Shown here: one piece after another, positions 6,321 to 7,509 of the stretch | How the letters are laid out: every line of letters begins with the position of its first letter | How positions within the stretch are numbered: position 1 is the first letter of the stretch | DNA from: Sediminibacterium sp. | GTDB lineage: Bacteria > Bacteroidota > Bacteroidia > Chitinophagales > Chitinophagaceae | Length of the DNA: 7,509 nucleotides | Assembly (NCBI GenBank): GCA_023263235.1 | Contig: JALQXE010000124.1 | Location: 1-7,509 of the forward strand | Direction of reading: 5' to 3' | Program-made: the position numbers and the translations under genes | Notes under the pieces: model-generated | The model's input: the letters and a program-made list of their open reading frames with translations, nothing else | The model's database searches: none | What the model was told of the DNA's origin: nothing

Positions 6321-7509
6321 ATGCAATTAGAAAGTTTCCAGTACGATAATAAAACAGTAAGGAATTTTGCAATAGCTACCATTATATGGGGCGTTGTAGG
6401 AATGCTTGTAGGTTTAATTGTTGCTTTGCAATTAGTATTTCCTACCGTTCTTAATTTTCAACCCTATTTAAATTTTGGTCGTCTTAGACCTTTGCATACC
6501 AATGCAGTGATTTTTGCATTTGTGGGAAATGGTATTTTTATGGGGGTGTACTATTCATTGCAACGATTGTTAAAAGCTAGAATGTTTAGTGACACTTTTA
6601 GTAAAATACATTTTTGGGGTTGGCAACTCATAATAGTGGCAGCTGCCATTACCTTGCCTTTGGGAATTACAACAGGTAAAGAATATGCTGAATTAGAATG
6701 GCCTATTGATATTGCAATTACATTAATATGGGTGGTGTTTGGGTTTAATATGTTTGCAACCATTATTAAAAGAAGAGAACGTCATTTATATGTTGCGGTT
6801 TGGTTTTATATTGCCACATTTGTAACGGTTGCTGTATTGCATTTGGTAAATTCATTTGAATTGCCAATTAGTTTATTTAAAAGTTATAGTTGGTATGCCG
6901 GGGTGCAGGATGCCTTAGTGCAATGGTGGTATGGACATAATGCGGTTGCGTTTTTCTTAACTACACCTTACTTGGGTTTGATGTATTACTTTATGCCAAA
7001 AGCTGCAAATCGTCCTGTGTTTTCTTATAAATTATCTATCATACATTTCTGGGCTTTAATCTTTTTATATATCTGGGCAGGCCCTCACCATTTATTATAT
7101 ACTGCTTTGCCAAACTGGGCACAAAGTATTGGTATCGTGTTTAGTTTCATGCTTATTTTTCCAAGTTGGGGTGGTATGATAAATGGTTTGTTAACCTTAA
7201 GAGGTGCTTGGGATAGAGTTAGAGAAGATGTTATTTTGAAATTCATGGTGGTAGCAGTGACCGCCTACGGTATGTCTACTTTTGAAGGTCCTATGTTGTC
7301 TTTAAAAAGTATTAATGCGGTTGCACACTTTACCGATTGGATTATTGCACATGTGCATGTGGGTGGATTAGGATGGAATGGGATGTTAACCTTTGGTATT
7401 TTATATTGGCTAATTCCAAGAATGTATAAGACAGAATTGTACTCTAAAAAATTAGCGAATATCCATTTTTGGTTAGCCACTTTGGGTATTTTATTTTATG
7501 CAATTCCAA
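6321..7509 (+). CDS. ccoN: cbb3-type cytochrome c oxidase subunit I, 5' part (cut by the window edge)
   Basis: The frame is open from the ATG at 6321 to the edge, giving 396 codons of the catalytic haem-copper subunit. The cofactor residues expected for CcoN are present: H59 ([10 protein letters not shown]) for low-spin haem b; H206 ([11 protein letters not shown]), H256 and H257 (AGPHHLLYT) for CuB; Y250 in LYIWAGPHH, the helix VII tyrosine cross-linked to a CuB histidine; and H345/H347 (IIAHVHVGG), the ligands of haem b3 and haem b. E322 in STFEGP matches a conserved glutamate of the family. Around ten hydrophobic helices can be seen. The enzyme reduces O2 to water with high affinity and pumps protons at the inner membrane. 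In many Bacteroidota the gene continues into ccoO as a CcoNO fusion; this cannot be seen here. Confidence 0.95.
   Translation, partial: MQLESFQYDNKTVRNFAIATIIWGVVGMLVGLIVALQLVFPTVLNFQPYLNFGRLRPLHTNAVIFAFVGNGIFMGVYYSLQRLLKARMFSDTFSKIHFWGWQLIIVAAAITLPLGITTGKEYAELEWPIDIAITLIWVVFGFNMFATIIKRRERHLYVAVWFYIATFVTVAVLHLVNSFELPISLFKSYSWYAGVQDALVQWWYGHNAVAFFLTTPYLGLMYYFMPKAANRPVFSYKLSIIHFWALIFLYIWAGPHHLLYTALPNWAQSIGIVFSFMLIFPSWGGMINGLLTLRGAWDRVREDVILKFMVVAVTAYGMSTFEGPMLSLKSINAVAHFTDWIIAHVHVGGLGWNGMLTFGILYWLIPRMYKTELYSKKLANIHFWLATLGILFYAIP

Noticed and set aside
6551..7480. Minus-strand open frames at 6551-6763 and 7265-7480
   Set aside because: They are antisense shadows of ccoN, whose cofactor ligands establish the coding strand.

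Overview
The window looks like chromosomal DNA from a Bacteroidota bacterium, probably of the Chitinophagaceae or a nearby group. It is AT-rich, start codons mostly lack strong Shine-Dalgarno sequences, and two intergenic regions hold exact copies of the Bacteroidota -7 promoter element TAnnTTTG. The proteins also fit: a long S41 peptidase with a single N-terminal anchor, and a CcoI that precedes CcoS and CcoN. No mobile elements, RNA genes or CRISPR arrays are visible, and no gap between genes exceeds about 100 bases.

Layout. The left edge carries the first 33 codons of etfB (electron transfer flavoprotein beta subunit) on the minus strand, running off the window. A 94-bp divergent region with a promoter-like sequence and a perfect inverted repeat separates it from a small plus-strand TPR protein (195-506). 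This gene converges with, and overlaps by 12 bp, a minus-strand pair in probable operon order: a BadF/BadG-type sugar kinase resembling N-acetylglucosamine kinase (1068-1919), followed 6 bp later by an uncharacterised 188-aa protein (495-1061). Divergent from the kinase is a membrane-anchored S41 C-terminal processing peptidase with a complete Ser-Asp-Lys catalytic set (1976-3553).

The right half is a cbb3-type cytochrome c oxidase locus: ccoI (copper-transporting P1B-ATPase, 3632-6025), ccoS (6103-6303) and the start of ccoN (6321 to the edge). CcoI is expected to move Cu(I) towards assembly of the haem-copper site, CcoS is a small assembly factor, and CcoN is the catalytic subunit. All CcoN haem and CuB ligands that fall in the visible part are present.

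The most notable non-coding signal is a shared upstream layout in front of ccoI and in front of ccoS-ccoN. Each has an FNR/CRP-family-like site (TTGAC-N4-nTCAn), then a -7 element exactly 36 bp further on (start to start), no -33 element, and a short palindrome lying over the -7/start region. The ccoS copy is strong and the ccoI copy degenerate. This suggests oxygen-responsive class II activation of the oxidase genes, but it is an inference from sequence only. No previously undescribed multi-gene system is evident; the uncharacterised gene beside the kinase is the main unknown.
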